Of a stretch of DNA of 64,000 nucleotides, positions 1-9,699 are shown piece after piece. How positions within the stretch are numbered: the first letter of the stretch is position 1; every line of letters starts with the position of its first letter. Under the pieces are notes generated by a model. The model saw only the letters and a list, made by a program, of their open reading frames with translations. It was not told where the DNA came from and did no database searches. Origin of the DNA: Leptolyngbya iicbica LK (GTDB lineage: Bacteria > Cyanobacteriota > Cyanobacteriia > Phormidesmidales > Phormidesmidaceae); contig NZ_QVFV01000001.1 of the NCBI RefSeq assembly GCF_004212215.1, positions 71,071-135,070 on the forward strand. The letters run 5' to 3'. The position numbers and the translations under genes are program-made.

Positions 1-2
1 TG

Positions 3-896
3 GATCTGGCGAGTCTGGGCATTGCCGGATTTCGGATTGATGCGGCCAAGCATATCCGCAGTGACGAACTGGCAGCCATTTTGCAGTTGGTGCGCGATCG
101 CGTCGAGCCGGCCCCGTTCATTTATCAAGAAGTCATTGACCCTGGCACGGAGGCGATCAAAAAGCACGACTACTACGAGTCTGGTGCCGTAGTGGATTTT
201 GAATATGGTCGATTGGTGGGAGAGGCGTTTTTGAACGTGGGCGATCGCAGCCCTGCCGATTTGCACACCGTTCTATCCAGCGCTGATTTAGTCCCCAGTC
301 AGCAGGCAGTGGTGTTTATCGATAATCACGACAAGCAGCGCGGCCACGGCGGCGGCGGTGACTACGTGACGTATCAAGATGGCGATCTGCATACCCTGTC
401 AATGGTGTTTATGCTGGCGTATCCCTATGGTCAGCCCCGCATCATGTCGAGCTATGCCTTTGAAACGTCAGAGCAAGGCCCACCTGCAACAGCAACGGGG
501 CGCACCCGTACGGTCTATCCGCCCGATCGCCTCGGCTGTGGCGGCGAATGGGTCTGTGAACACCGTCAACCCGCCATGACAGCGATGGTGGATTTTCGCG
601 CGGCGACGCAGGCCCAGCCGATGGTCACAGACTGGTGGAGCCACGGCGGCAACCAAATCGCCTTTGGCCGCGGCGATCGCGGTTTTGTGGTGATCAATCG
701 CGCATCAACGACGCTAACCCACACCTTTCAAACGCAACTGCCGGCGGGTGATTATTGCGAGTTGATGAGCGCAGAAATTAGCGCGACTGGCGACTGCGAT
801 CGCGTCATTCGCGTAGACGAGACGGGACAGTTTCGGACGACGGTGGCGGCCATGTCAGCGATCGCCTTACATCACGCCGCACGGGCGGAAGAATAG
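3..896 (+). CDS. Alpha-amylase family glycoside hydrolase, 5'-truncated by the window edge
   Basis: The open frame runs in from the left edge with no stop, so this is the C-terminal part of a GH13 alpha-amylase that hydrolyses alpha-1,4-glucans. Three conserved GH13 blocks are visible in order: GFRIDAAKH (nucleophile Asp, about codon 13 of the visible part), YQEV (acid/base Glu) and FIDNHD (transition-state Asp). After the barrel comes a beta-rich C-terminal domain of about 90 residues, as in microbial and animal-type amylases. The N-terminal third, with any signal peptide, lies outside the window, so secretion cannot be judged. The following genes form a separate export operon after an 80-base gap. 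The family is certain; substrate preference is not visible. Confidence 0.93.
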   Translation, partial: DLASLGIAGFRIDAAKHIRSDELAAILQLVRDRVEPAPFIYQEVIDPGTEAIKKHDYYESGAVVDFEYGRLVGEAFLNVGDRSPADLHTVLSSADLVPSQQAVVFIDNHDKQRGHGGGGDYVTYQDGDLHTLSMVFMLAYPYGQPRIMSSYAFETSEQGPPATATGRTRTVYPPDRLGCGGEWVCEHRQPAMTAMVDFRAATQAQPMVTDWWSHGGNQIAFGRGDRGFVVINRASTTLTHTFQTQLPAGDYCELMSAEISATGDCDRVIRVDETGQFRTTVAAMSAIALHHAARAEE

Positions 897-976
897 TCCG
901 TGACTGGGGCACAAGTTCTTAAAATCAATTTCGCAGATGAGCAAGCTAAAATCAGGGCGACTCCCAGCTGATTGCC

Positions 977-1726
977 ATGACCTTATCCGCACCAGGGACG
1001 ACCCCGAATCAATCGGGGCTAATGACGCCGCTCAAACCCGTTGTGCTGCTACAGCAGATTTCACGCATCTACGGCACAGGCGAGGCGATGATCAAAGCGT
1101 GCGATCGCATTAGCCTCACCATCCACCGGGGCGAATATTGCGCCATTATGGGCGAGTCGGGCTCCGGTAAGACCACTCTGATGAATATTATTGGCTGCTT
1201 GGATCGTCCGAGTCGCGGTCGTTATGAGCTGGATGGCGTCAACGTGGCGCACCTGAGTAAAAATCGGTTGGCCCGGCTGCGCAACCGCCAGATTGGGTTC
1301 GTGTTTCAACGCTACGAACTGTTGAATAATTTGACCGCGCTGGAAAATGTCACGTTGCCGTTGATGTATGCGGGGGTGGGCCGACGACAACGGCAGCGTT
1401 TAGCCATGGCGGCGCTGCAACGGATGGGTTTGGGCCATCGGCTCGACAAGCGACCCAGCCAATTGTCAGGCGGGCAGCAGCAGCGCGTCGCGATCGCCCG
1501 GGCCATTGTCAATCGTCCCCTGCTGCTGCTGGCCGATGAACCCACTGGTGCCCTGGATACCCAGTCTGCCGAGACCGTCATGACGATTTTGAATGAACTG
1601 CACGCCAGCGGCATGACCATCATCATGGTGACTCATTCCCATGAGGTAGCTTGCTACAGTAAGCGCATTATTCAGGTCAGTGATGGCCACATCGTGAATG
1701 ATCATCTGTCGCCCCAAGAGGTTTAA
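977..1726 (+). CDS. ABC transporter ATP-binding protein (MacB/LolD type)
   Basis: This is the nucleotide-binding subunit of an export-type ABC transporter, 249 residues. Walker [10 protein letters not shown] lies at residues 59-67, the signature LSGGQQQR at 163-170, Walker B LLLLADE at 182-188 followed by the D-loop, and the switch His at about 220. This layout is typical of the MacB/LolD/FtsE branch. The Q-loop reads FVFQRYELL where FVFQxFNLL is usual. An in-frame ATG at 1022 would remove a 15-residue Ser/Thr/Pro-rich extension and is an alternative start. It is the first gene of a tight four-gene operon with a membrane-fusion protein, an FtsX-type permease and a TolC-like channel. In classical MacB, ATPase and permease are one chain; here they are separate. 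Confidence 0.95.
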   Translation: MTLSAPGTTPNQSGLMTPLKPVVLLQQISRIYGTGEAMIKACDRISLTIHRGEYCAIMGESGSGKTTLMNIIGCLDRPSRGRYELDGVNVAHLSKNRLARLRNRQIGFVFQRYELLNNLTALENVTLPLMYAGVGRRQRQRLAMAALQRMGLGHRLDKRPSQLSGGQQQRVAIARAIVNRPLLLLADEPTGALDTQSAETVMTILNELHASGMTIIMVTHSHEVACYSKRIIQVSDGHIVNDHLSPQEV

Positions 1727-1746
1727 CCCCCGATGGCGGCAGCGTG

Positions 1747-3207
1747 ATGATTGACCGTGGCGGCCCCGGCCATGAACGATTGACGAAGGAAACTCAACGA
1801 CCCAGACTTATGGTGGACGATTCAGGTGTGCCCCCCAATCAGGACAACATGGTGGAATCCCCCCTCCCCGAGGAGAGGCCAACCGCCTCGCCAGCCCCGC
1901 CAGCCCCTCAGCCCCTCGTGGAGGATGTGGATGACTTAGATTTGTGGGCGGCAGAGGCCAAGGCCAAACGGTCCGCTGGCTTCAAATGGCTGCTGGCATC
2001 GGGATTGGTGGCGATTGTTGGCATGGGCGGCTGGCGGGGCTATCGGGCGGTTAGCCAGTCGTCGCCTGAGGCCGTCATGGTCAGCACCGCACCCGTGAGC
2101 CGCGATGATTTAGAAGTCGTCATTACCGAAGCCGGGGTGGTGGAACTGGGGGGACAGCAGACCTTCAAAGCGCCGCGCGATGTCACCGTACAGGCCGTGT
2201 TGGTAGAAGAACGGCAGCGGGTTGCCCAGGGTCAAGTTTTATTGGAACTGCGCGATCGCGAAACAGAGCAACGATTAGCCGATCGCGCAGTGCAGGCCCG
2301 CATTAATCAGCTCGACCTGCAGCGGAAGCAAGAGGTAGTGGCCGAGCGGCGATCGCGGGTGGTGGATGCCGAAACCCGACTGGCCGATTCGACCGACTTG
2401 CTGGCGCAGGGCTACATCTCCGAAGATGCCTTTCGCGATGACCAGCGAGCTTTAGAGGATGCGCGATCGGCGCTGCGGGATGCCGAGGTGGAACTCACCA
2501 AAGCCGAGTTTCTCGTGCAGCAAGATCAGCTCACCCTCGCCAGCCTGCAGCTAGAGCTCGAAGATAATCGGATCGTGTCACCAATGGCGGCGATCGTGCT
2601 CAAGGTGGATGTAAATCCGGGGGATGGGGTCGAGCGTGAAGGGCGCTTGCTCAGTATTGGCGACCCCACCCAAGAGAGCATTCGTCTAGAGCTGACCACT
2701 TTGAATGCGGCGAAAGTGGCCCTGGGGATGCCCGTCAGAGTAAGTGTGATTGGCCCTAATCCCGAGGTGTTTGAAGGGCGCATTGTGCGGGTTTCGCCCC
2801 AAGCGGTGACCGAGGATACCAACGCGGAGCAGTCCACAGTGGAGGCTGAGGCCACATTGAATCAGCCCAGTGGTTCGTTGATTCCCGGCAGTGCCGTCAG
2901 CGTCGATATCGTTTTGGAGCAGCGGCAAAATGCCCTCGTCGTGCCCGTCACGGCGGTGCAACGAGATGGCGAGTCGCCCTATGTCTGGGTGCGGGATGCG
3001 GCTAATCTGGCCCAGCAGCGCGAAGTGACCATTGGCTTAGAGACCTTAGAAGCGGTGGAGATCACCTCGGGACTGCAGGAAGGCGATGAGATTGTCGTCT
3101 CGATTCCTCCTGAGGTGACGTTGTCGCCGGGGCAACCGTTAAACACGGAGGCCGAGGATTCACCAGGAGTCCCTCCAAGTGATGGCAGAGCCGGAGGGGC
3201 AATGTAG
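1747..3207 (+). CDS. Efflux adaptor subunit (HlyD/MacA family membrane-fusion protein)
   Basis: This periplasmic adaptor would bridge the inner-membrane permease and the outer-membrane channel. A Pro-rich, acidic cytoplasmic tail of about 78 residues is followed by one membrane segment (about 80-97). Next come a lipoyl/barrel-sandwich half, a long Arg/Glu/Ala-rich alpha-helical hairpin (about 165-265), the second lipoyl half (near LEDNRIVSPMAAIVLKVDV), a beta-barrel, and a C-terminal membrane-proximal domain ending in a disordered Pro/Gly tail. This is the MacA/HlyD order. A GTG lies immediately upstream of the ATG chosen. The long N-terminal tail is unusual, and later in-frame ATGs at about 1810 and 1849 are possible starts. 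It sits 20 bases after the ATPase and 2 bases before the permease, so translation is probably coupled. Confidence 0.92.
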   Translation: MIDRGGPGHERLTKETQRPRLMVDDSGVPPNQDNMVESPLPEERPTASPAPPAPQPLVEDVDDLDLWAAEAKAKRSAGFKWLLASGLVAIVGMGGWRGYRAVSQSSPEAVMVSTAPVSRDDLEVVITEAGVVELGGQQTFKAPRDVTVQAVLVEERQRVAQGQVLLELRDRETEQRLADRAVQARINQLDLQRKQEVVAERRSRVVDAETRLADSTDLLAQGYISEDAFRDDQRALEDARSALRDAEVELTKAEFLVQQDQLTLASLQLELEDNRIVSPMAAIVLKVDVNPGDGVEREGRLLSIGDPTQESIRLELTTLNAAKVALGMPVRVSVIGPNPEVFEGRIVRVSPQAVTEDTNAEQSTVEAEATLNQPSGSLIPGSAVSVDIVLEQRQNALVVPVTAVQRDGESPYVWVRDAANLAQQREVTIGLETLEAVEITSGLQEGDEIVVSIPPEVTLSPGQPLNTEAEDSPGVPPSDGRAGGAM

Positions 3208-3209
3208 CC

Positions 3210-4406
3210 ATGGCCCTTTCCCCCACAGATCTAATCTTGACCACTTTCCGCGACTTGGGCGGCAACTGGGTGCGTTCTGGACTTACCACCCTGGGCATTT
3301 TTATGGGCGTGGCGGCGGTTAATGCCACGTTAAATATTGAGGCGATCACGTCAGCCCAAATCCAGCAAAAGCTCGACCAGCGCGATAACCCGTTCGTCTT
3401 TACCTGGATGTACGACCCCACCTGGACGAAGCCCACGCCAGAACTGGGGGAGGAAGATTTTGTAGCGATGGAACAAACTGTCCCCGGCATCGCGGGGGTG
3501 AGTCGTACGACGCGGGTGTTTAACGTTGACCAGGTGCGTCATCAAGGGCAGGTGTCTAATGAGGCGGACATTGAAGGGGTCTCGCTCAACTTTCAACAAA
3601 TCACGGGCAGGCAAATCACGGCTGGACGTTTTTTTCAGCAAGCCGATTTCGACGAATATTATCCTGTTGCAGTGATTGATTCGGTGCTGGCAGAGCAGCT
3701 CTTTCCTGACAGCTCGCCAGTGGGCCAGGGGTTATTTTTAGACACCGTGCGGCTGACGGTCGTCGGGGTGGTGGAGACCAAGCAGTGGCGGGCCGACCAA
3801 GAACCGACGGGATTGGTTTGGCTGACGCAAAATTATGCCGATGCGATCGCAGGACGCTCAACCTGGGGTCGCACCCAAATCGCCCTTGCCGAACTCGACG
3901 ATTATGAGACGGTGGAAGAGGGTGTGCGGACATTTTTAGAACAGCGGTATCCGGGCTTTACTGTGCAGGTATTTGGCAATGCGGAAGACCTGTATCGCGA
4001 AGAGCAGCAGCAGCGCACGAGCACCCGGATTTTGAAAGTGGTGGGACTACTGGCGCTGGTGATTGGTGGGGTGGGGATTGCCAACATCACGATCGCCGCC
4101 GTCATGGAGCGCACGCGGGAGATTGGCCTACGCCGCGCCATTGGGGCGACCGATTGGGAAGTGATGATGCAGTTCATCGCCGAAGCCGCGTTGCTGAGTT
4201 TGATTGGGGGCACAGCGGCGATCGCCTCCATCCACGGCTTAACTAAAGTCGCCACGACCCAAGTGTTTGAAGCCCCCTATACGTTTCGCGTGCAAGACGC
4301 AGCCATCTCCATGGGGGCGGCTTTTGCCGTGGGGGTGGGGGCGAGCTTTTTTCCGGCCCTGCGCATTACGCAAATCGATGTTGTCCAAGCCCTGCGAGGA
4401 GAGTAG
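3210..4406 (+). CDS. ABC transporter permease (MacB-like, FtsX family)
   Basis: This is the membrane subunit of the export operon, 398 residues. It has one N-terminal transmembrane helix (about 24-42, within SGLTTLGIFMGVAAV), a periplasmic MacB core domain of roughly 230 residues, and three C-terminal helices (about 275-297, 325-345, 365-385). The first of these is followed by the conserved MERTREIGLRRAIGAT segment. That 1+3 topology defines the MacB/FtsX mechanotransmission permeases, which do not pass substrate through the membrane themselves but drive a periplasmic adaptor and TolC-like channel. The start lies 2 bases after the adaptor's stop, and its own stop is 2 bases before the channel gene. 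The substrate is unknown; macrolides, peptides or glycolipids are all possible for the family. Confidence 0.94.
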   Translation: MALSPTDLILTTFRDLGGNWVRSGLTTLGIFMGVAAVNATLNIEAITSAQIQQKLDQRDNPFVFTWMYDPTWTKPTPELGEEDFVAMEQTVPGIAGVSRTTRVFNVDQVRHQGQVSNEADIEGVSLNFQQITGRQITAGRFFQQADFDEYYPVAVIDSVLAEQLFPDSSPVGQGLFLDTVRLTVVGVVETKQWRADQEPTGLVWLTQNYADAIAGRSTWGRTQIALAELDDYETVEEGVRTFLEQRYPGFTVQVFGNAEDLYREEQQQRTSTRILKVVGLLALVIGGVGIANITIAAVMERTREIGLRRAIGATDWEVMMQFIAEAALLSLIGGTAAIASIHGLTKVATTQVFEAPYTFRVQDAAISMGAAFAVGVGASFFPALRITQIDVVQALRGE

Positions 4407-4408
4407 TC

Positions 4409-6064
4409 ATGGTGTTTCGTCCTCAACTCGTAGGAAGTCTAGCGGGCAGTCTGGTACTACTGGGGGCGATCGCGCCAATCCCTGCTGCAGCGAATTCCCC
4501 GCTTCAGCCTACATCCACGTTGCCAGCAATGGAGGCCAGCAACGATCCCCCTCCGGTGGATCAGCTCCCAATGCTAGAGAGCGAGTCGTCAGGGAGTGCG
4601 GGAGATCGCCCCCAGGTGGCGTTGAATCTCACCGATTTAATTCAATTGGTGGTGGTGGGCAATCGGGATTTGCGCGATCGGCAATTGCAGCGACTGATTG
4701 AGCAGCAACAACTGGTCGAGGCCGAATCACGATTCGATCCGCGCTTTACCCCGGCGGTGGGCCTCGGCGTCACCCAAACCTTTGAGGACGATGTCACGCT
4801 GGAGCGGAATCTGCGCGGCAGCATTGGCGGTAGTTCGACCGAGATTGGCGATCGCGCCACCCTGACTCAAAGTGCAGGTGTGCTGGGCGAAGTCACCACT
4901 CGGCAGGGCACGCAAATTGGCCTCACCCTCGATGCTTTGGGCGATACCCCCATCGGCTTACGACTCACTCAACCCCTGTTACGCGGGGCGGGCACGGCCA
5001 TCAACGAAGCCCCGGTCGAAATTGCTCGATTGCAAGAATCGCAAAACGGGTTGGGGTTGCAGCAAACGTTGATCGAGACCGTGAGCACCACCGTAACCCA
5101 ATACACCAGTCTGATTCAGGCGCAGGAAGCGGTAGCGATTCAGGCCCAAGCGTTGGCCCGTCGCCAGCAGCAACTCGAAATTTTGACGGCCTTGGTCGAA
5201 GCGGGTCGCCGGGCAGCAGTGGAACTGGCTGACACCCGGCGGTCAGTGGCAAATGCCGAGCGGGATTTGTTAGTAGCGCAGACGGGACTAGAGGCCGCCA
5301 ACACGGCTTTGTTAGATCAGTTGGGGACCGATCAAGCGGTCTTGTTTGTTGCGGCGGCGGATACCGTTCGCGATCTCTTTCAAGCAGCGGTCGCGCGGGT
5401 GGAGCCCTATGACGTCGAAACCCTGGTGGCGATCGCCTATCAACAGCGCCCCGACTATCGCCAAACGCTGCTGGCGCAGGATGTGGCCGAACTCAACTTG
5501 GCGGTGGCGGCGGATGACTTGCGCTGGCAATTGAATCTTGAGGGAGATGCCGATCTGGGCGATCTTTCGACCACGACAGTCGGGCTGGTGGCTCGCCGCA
5601 CCTTTGATGATCCGGCGTTAGAAACCGCCCAGGTACGCCGCGAAGTCGAGCGCGCCCAACAAGCCAATCGCCTTGCGCAACAGCGCATCGCCATCCGGAA
5701 TGAAATTACGAATCGACTCAACACGGTGCAAACCAACCTGGTGCGAGTAGACGCCGCCCGTCGGGCCACTGAAAATGCTCGTTTACAGTTAAACGCCACC
5801 CGCGAACTGTTTGAGCGGGGACGTCCCGGCGGCAATTTATTTCAAGTCATCTCTCAAGAAGAAAACTTGGTCGAAGCCCAAAATCAGGAACTCCGTGCTG
5901 AAATCGAATTTCTGAACAGCGTTGTCGCTCTAGATCAGTCCGTCGGCATCACGCTGGAAATTTGGCAGGATGAGGTGAACTTTGCGCCTGCATTGTCACC
6001 ATCCACCGCCACTGAGCCGCTGGCCCCGACCGATGTGACTGAAATTGAGGTTGAGGCACCGTAG
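4409..6064 (+). CDS. TolC-family outer-membrane channel protein
   Basis: This is the outer-membrane exit duct of the export operon, 551 residues. A signal peptide (hydrophobic run about 8-25, Ala-rich cleavage region near 27-30) is followed by a linker of about 45 residues. Two alternating helical/beta-strand repeats characteristic of the OEP/TolC family come next: long Gln/Ala/Glu-rich helices around residues 195-300 and 405-500. A motif of the type ARELFERGRPG lies near the end of the second helical block, where TolC homologues carry a conserved extracellular-strand boundary. It begins 2 bases after the permease stop. It ends convergently, 2 bases from lpxB, with no room for a separate terminator. 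Confidence 0.93.
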   Translation: MVFRPQLVGSLAGSLVLLGAIAPIPAAANSPLQPTSTLPAMEASNDPPPVDQLPMLESESSGSAGDRPQVALNLTDLIQLVVVGNRDLRDRQLQRLIEQQQLVEAESRFDPRFTPAVGLGVTQTFEDDVTLERNLRGSIGGSSTEIGDRATLTQSAGVLGEVTTRQGTQIGLTLDALGDTPIGLRLTQPLLRGAGTAINEAPVEIARLQESQNGLGLQQTLIETVSTTVTQYTSLIQAQEAVAIQAQALARRQQQLEILTALVEAGRRAAVELADTRRSVANAERDLLVAQTGLEAANTALLDQLGTDQAVLFVAAADTVRDLFQAAVARVEPYDVETLVAIAYQQRPDYRQTLLAQDVAELNLAVAADDLRWQLNLEGDADLGDLSTTTVGLVARRTFDDPALETAQVRREVERAQQANRLAQQRIAIRNEITNRLNTVQTNLVRVDAARRATENARLQLNATRELFERGRPGGNLFQVISQEENLVEAQNQELRAEIEFLNSVVALDQSVGITLEIWQDEVNFAPALSPSTATEPLAPTDVTEIEVEAP

Positions 6065-6066
6065 CC

Positions 6067-7308
6067 CTAGTGATCCCTTGGGCTGGGAAGCGCCGCTGCT
6101 TGTTTGCGGGCGATCGCAAACTCTAGCAAGTGAGCTGCGACGCGATCGCAGACCCCCAGTTCACCCATTTTTGAGCGCATGTCAGCATAGCCCGATTGGA
6201 CTTGAGCCCGAGCGGTTTCGTCCTGCAAAAGTTTGAGGCTGGCTTCGGCGATCGCCGCTGGGGTCGCTTCCCATTGGATGAACTCCGGTACCACAGATTG
6301 ATTGACAAACAGATTCACCGGGGAAATAAACGGGATATCGACTTTGAGCAAATAGTAGCCGAGGCGAGCCGTCACCGGATTCAAGCGGTAAACCACAATT
6401 TGCGGAATATCCATCAACGCAACTTCAAGGTTGACGGTGCCGGACTTATTAATCACGAGATCAGCGGCAGCGATCGCGTGAGCACTCCCCCCATCAATCA
6501 GTTCGGCGTTGAGCTGGGCTTGGGCAACAGCAGTGGCGATCGCCGGACGCAACTTCTCCATCGAAATGGGTACCAAAAATTTAGCCTGCGGCAACGCGGC
6601 TTGTACCTTCACCGCCGCGGCGATCACCACCGGCAAAACGCGCGCCACTTCTTGTTGCCGGGATGCGGGCAACAGCGCAATCACCGTCTCCGTATCGGTC
6701 AATCCCAGCTGCTGACGAGCCTGAGTTCGACTCGGCGGTTGCGGAAATTGATCGACCAAAGGATGGCCAAAGTACTGCACCTCAGCCCCAAAGCGGCGGT
6801 AATAAGTCGCTTCTTCCGGAAATACGGCGACCATTTGATCAGAAATCCGCGTCAGCCATTGGGTGTCTTTGTCACTAAAGGCCCAAACCCACTGCTGTGG
6901 GGCAATGTAGTAGGCCGTAGGTACCTCAGGAAACTGACGATGGAGAAACTTCCCCAAGGCCAGGTTTGGCCCCATGTAGTCAATAAAAATCGTCAAATCA
7001 ATCGGGGTTTGACGAAAAAATGTCTGCGCCCGGCGCTGCATCTTGAAGGATGGAATGAGGAATGGTAAAGCCTCGAAGATGCCGACCGCGCCAATAGGGG
7101 TCGTGTTGCCAATTAAATGAGTCCCGGCGGCGGCCATGCGCTCGCCCCCTAAGCCGGATAGAGTGAGGGTGATATTTTTAGCTTGGGCTTGGCGGTGCAG
7201 CGCTTGAGCAAGGTAGCTGCCCTGTAAGTCCCCCGAGACTTCGCCAGTGCTAATAAAAAGATGAAGGGAGGTGGGGCGATCGCTAGCAGCGGTAGAAGGA
7301 ATCGTCAT
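6067..7308 (-). CDS. lpxB: Lipid-A-disaccharide synthase
   Basis: LpxB (GT19) joins UDP-2,3-diacylglucosamine and 2,3-diacylglucosamine-1-phosphate into the lipid A disaccharide at the cytoplasmic face of the inner membrane. The 413-residue product matches family length. The N-terminal block ISTGEVSGDLQG (about 19-30), IDYMGPNLALG, YYIAPQQWVW, and the C-terminal donor-binding ADLVINKSGTVNLE are all recognisable LpxB signatures. It is the last gene of the lpxC-fabZ-lpxA-lpxB block; its ATG overlaps the lpxA stop in an ATGA, which indicates translational coupling. Cyanobacteria make a simplified lipid A and often keep just this Lpx set. lpxD is not in the window. Confidence 0.97.
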   Translation of the reverse strand: MTIPSTAASDRPTSLHLFISTGEVSGDLQGSYLAQALHRQAQAKNITLTLSGLGGERMAAAGTHLIGNTTPIGAVGIFEALPFLIPSFKMQRRAQTFFRQTPIDLTIFIDYMGPNLALGKFLHRQFPEVPTAYYIAPQQWVWAFSDKDTQWLTRISDQMVAVFPEEATYYRRFGAEVQYFGHPLVDQFPQPPSRTQARQQLGLTDTETVIALLPASRQQEVARVLPVVIAAAVKVQAALPQAKFLVPISMEKLRPAIATAVAQAQLNAELIDGGSAHAIAAADLVINKSGTVNLEVALMDIPQIVVYRLNPVTARLGYYLLKVDIPFISPVNLFVNQSVVPEFIQWEATPAAIAEASLKLLQDETARAQVQSGYADMRSKMGELGVCDRVAAHLLEFAIARKQAAALPSPRDH

Positions 7309-8150
7309 TCTCCCCGCTGAGTTGCTTTAGTGCGACTGCTGCCAACCATTGGCCCCCGCCGCCCCGCCCCGTTAGAAGAGGTGAGCAAGAACTGCTGCAA
7401 ATGTTGCACAAAGTCGTTTTGCTGGGCTGAAGTTTCGAGCTGTGACAGGGCCGTTTGCAGCGGCAGGTCAGACCGATAGAGCAGCCGATACGCCTCTTTG
7501 AGTTCGCGATAATAGCGCCCTCCTTCCAGGCCGGTAATGCCCGCCCGCTTGAGCCCGATCGCATTCAGCCCCCGGACTCGGCAGGGGTTACCTTCCACCA
7601 CCATGTAGGGGGGCACATCGCGATCAATGCGACTCATGCCGCCCAACATAGCGTATCGCCCAATGTGCACGAACTGATGAATGCCTAATACCCCGCCAAT
7701 CACCGCGTTGGACTCAATTTCGACATGGCCAGCGAGGGAGACCGCGTTGGCGATGATGATCTGGTCCGCCAGGATACAGTTGTGGGCGACATGGACGTAA
7801 GCCATCAACAAATTGTCATTGCCGACGACGGTCGCCTCTCCGGCATGGGTGGCCCGGTTGATGGTGACATATTCGCGAATGCGGTTATTGTCGCCAATTT
7901 TGACCAGACTCACTGAGCCGTCATATTTCAAATCTTGGGGTTCGATACCGATGACTGCGCCGGGGAAAATTTGGTTATTAGCCCCAATTTCGGTGTGGCC
8001 GTCAATCACCACATGCGCCCCAATTTCAGTGCCGGGGCCAATGGTGACCTTCTCTCCAATCACAGCGTATGGCCCAACTTTGACCGTTGGATGAAGGGTT
8101 GCCCCCGCGTGAATCACCGCTGTTGGATGGATAAGCGTAGTCAAGGACAT
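7305..8150 (-). CDS. lpxA: Acyl-ACP--UDP-N-acetylglucosamine O-acyltransferase
   Basis: LpxA catalyses the first step of lipid A synthesis, transfer of a 3-hydroxyacyl chain from ACP to UDP-GlcNAc. The hexapeptide-repeat left-handed beta-helix is plain in the N-terminal 190 residues, with repeated I/V-G-x-x-x turns. The catalytic His lies in YVHVAHNCILAD, and PQDLKYDG is the LpxA family motif. A C-terminal helical domain follows. The start is debatable: the ATG at 8150 has GGAGG only one base upstream, while a TTG two codons later (8144) is better spaced from that site. A further ATG at 8192 would add a non-homologous extension. The last codons overlap the lpxB start. Confidence 0.96.
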   Translation of the reverse strand: MSLTTLIHPTAVIHAGATLHPTVKVGPYAVIGEKVTIGPGTEIGAHVVIDGHTEIGANNQIFPGAVIGIEPQDLKYDGSVSLVKIGDNNRIREYVTINRATHAGEATVVGNDNLLMAYVHVAHNCILADQIIIANAVSLAGHVEIESNAVIGGVLGIHQFVHIGRYAMLGGMSRIDRDVPPYMVVEGNPCRVRGLNAIGLKRAGITGLEGGRYYRELKEAYRLLYRSDLPLQTALSQLETSAQQNDFVQHLQQFLLTSSNGAGRRGPMVGSSRTKATQRGE

Positions 8151-8210
8151 GCCTCCGGAACCCCGAGTATCAGTAAGATGCACAGTCATCATGCAAAATT
8201 GAGGGCAAGA

Positions 8211-8723
8211 TTAATCAACTACAGAAAACATCAGTTCGCCCTCGCACACGAGTTGTCCATCAACTTCGGCCCGCGCTTGCATTTTGCCAAATCGCTGCCG
8301 TTTGATGGCCAATAGTGTGACAGTCATGACGAGTTGATCACCCGGGACGACGGGTCGACGAAACCGGACTTTATCAATGCCCGCAAACATGCATAAGCCA
8401 TCGACGCCGGGCATCTGGGTCAACACGATGCCGCCGACTTGGGCCATGGCTTCGACAATCAAGACTCCGGGCATGATGGGCCGCCCCGGAAAATGCCCTT
8501 GAAATTGCGGTTCGTTAAAAGTGACATTTTTAATGCCCGTCGCTTTTTCGCCGGGAACGTAGTCGATGATGCGATCAACCAACGCGAAGGGATAGCGATG
8601 GGGCAGTAACTTTTGAATCTCTTCGACGGAGTAGGTCGTTTTGACCAGGGCATCTTCTCCAGCGGCGATCGCAGCTGCCGGAGCGGTACTGGAGTTTGGG
8701 TTGGTGCTGACCACGGTTGTCAT
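8211..8723 (-). CDS. fabZ: 3-hydroxyacyl-ACP dehydratase FabZ
   Basis: FabZ dehydrates 3-hydroxyacyl-ACP in fatty-acid elongation and competes with LpxA/LpxC for 3-hydroxyacyl chains, which explains its place between the lpx genes. The hot-dog fold signature is complete: [14 protein letters not shown] carries the catalytic His and [20 protein letters not shown] the catalytic Glu. The product is 170 residues. The start at 8723 is chosen because AAGGA lies a few bases upstream, whereas the longer ATG at 8747 has no visible ribosome site. Residues 1-30 form a Thr/Ala-rich extension before the conserved domain. It is co-oriented with lpxC upstream and lpxA downstream. Confidence 0.97.
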   Translation of the reverse strand: MTTVVSTNPNSSTAPAAAIAAGEDALVKTTYSVEEIQKLLPHRYPFALVDRIIDYVPGEKATGIKNVTFNEPQFQGHFPGRPIMPGVLIVEAMAQVGGIVLTQMPGVDGLCMFAGIDKVRFRRPVVPGDQLVMTVTLLAIKRQRFGKMQARAEVDGQLVCEGELMFSVVD

Positions 8724-8808
8724 GGGTTCCTTCACAACTGGCTGCATCAGCCAAGGATGTCTACTTTTACAAAATCTTCACTATTCTCCCACTTGAGGTG
8801 CATCCTTG

Positions 8809-9696
8809 CTAGATGCTGTGGGCAGTTGCGATCGCTTTCGCGAGCTGCACATGTAGATGATGGCTGGCCTTATAGGCCATGATGTGGGCCTGCGGCAAAG
8901 TGCCCAACAGACTCAAGTCACCCAGCAAATCTAAGAGTTTATGACGCACAGGTTCATTCTCAAATCGCAGGGGCGGATTCACCCACCGATCGCGATCGCA
9001 CACCAGAGCATTCTCTAAGCTGCCGCCTTTAATTAAGCCCTGCGATCGCAAATACTCAATTTGATGAGCCAGGCCAAAGGTACGAGCCGGGGCGATCTCG
9101 GTAGCAAAAGTGCCCGCCGTCGGCGTCCAGCTATGCCACTGATTACCAATCGGCTCCACCTCAAAATCAATGCCGTAGGTAAGTCGGGTTTCAGCCGCTG
9201 GCATGGCTACGACAAAGGCGTCTTGATCGCGGACCCAAATAGGTTCGGTCACGATAATTGCAGTTCGTTCCGCTGCCTGGATTTGCAGGCCAGCCGCCGC
9301 GATCGCCGCCACCCAGAGCTGAGCTGAGCCATCGAGCAAGGGCATCTCTGGCCCCGTGACCTCAATGTAAGCATTATCCACGCCCAAGCTCACGAGGGCG
9401 GCCAACAAGTGCTCAACCGTGCGGACGGTAGCGGCACCGCTCCCCAACTCAGTCGACAACAGGGTTTGCCCAACCGCCTCAACCCGAGCAGGAATCTCTG
9501 GGTACTCCGGCAAGTCGCTGCGCCGAAACACCCGCCCCGTATGCGGCGGCGCGGGGGTAATGTGAACCTGGACTTCGACGCCCGAGTGGAGCCCAATACC
9601 GGACTGCATCACCGGTTTGGACAGGGTCTGCTGACTGCGAGTAGCCGTCACTGGGCTCGCAGTCGCCGTATCTGTGGGTGACGGGGACTGGGTCAT
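8809..9696 (-). CDS. lpxC: UDP-3-O-acyl-N-acetylglucosamine deacetylase
   Basis: LpxC is the zinc-dependent deacetylase that commits UDP-acyl-GlcNAc to lipid A. Family motifs occur in order: SGIGLHSG near residue 32, [11 protein letters not shown] with the first zinc-ligand His (about 91), [11 protein letters not shown], the insert [20 protein letters not shown], and the C-terminal [15 protein letters not shown] carrying the other zinc ligands. At 295 residues it is slightly longer than the core because of a 25-residue Thr/Ser-rich N-terminus. The start lies 3 bases after the bamA stop. Unlike enterobacterial LpxC, it shows no obvious C-terminal degradation tail. Confidence 0.97.
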   Translation of the reverse strand: MTQSPSPTDTATASPVTATRSQQTLSKPVMQSGIGLHSGVEVQVHITPAPPHTGRVFRRSDLPEYPEIPARVEAVGQTLLSTELGSGAATVRTVEHLLAALVSLGVDNAYIEVTGPEMPLLDGSAQLWVAAIAAAGLQIQAAERTAIIVTEPIWVRDQDAFVVAMPAAETRLTYGIDFEVEPIGNQWHSWTPTAGTFATEIAPARTFGLAHQIEYLRSQGLIKGGSLENALVCDRDRWVNPPLRFENEPVRHKLLDLLGDLSLLGTLPQAHIMAYKASHHLHVQLAKAIATAHSI

Positions 9697-9699
9697 GGG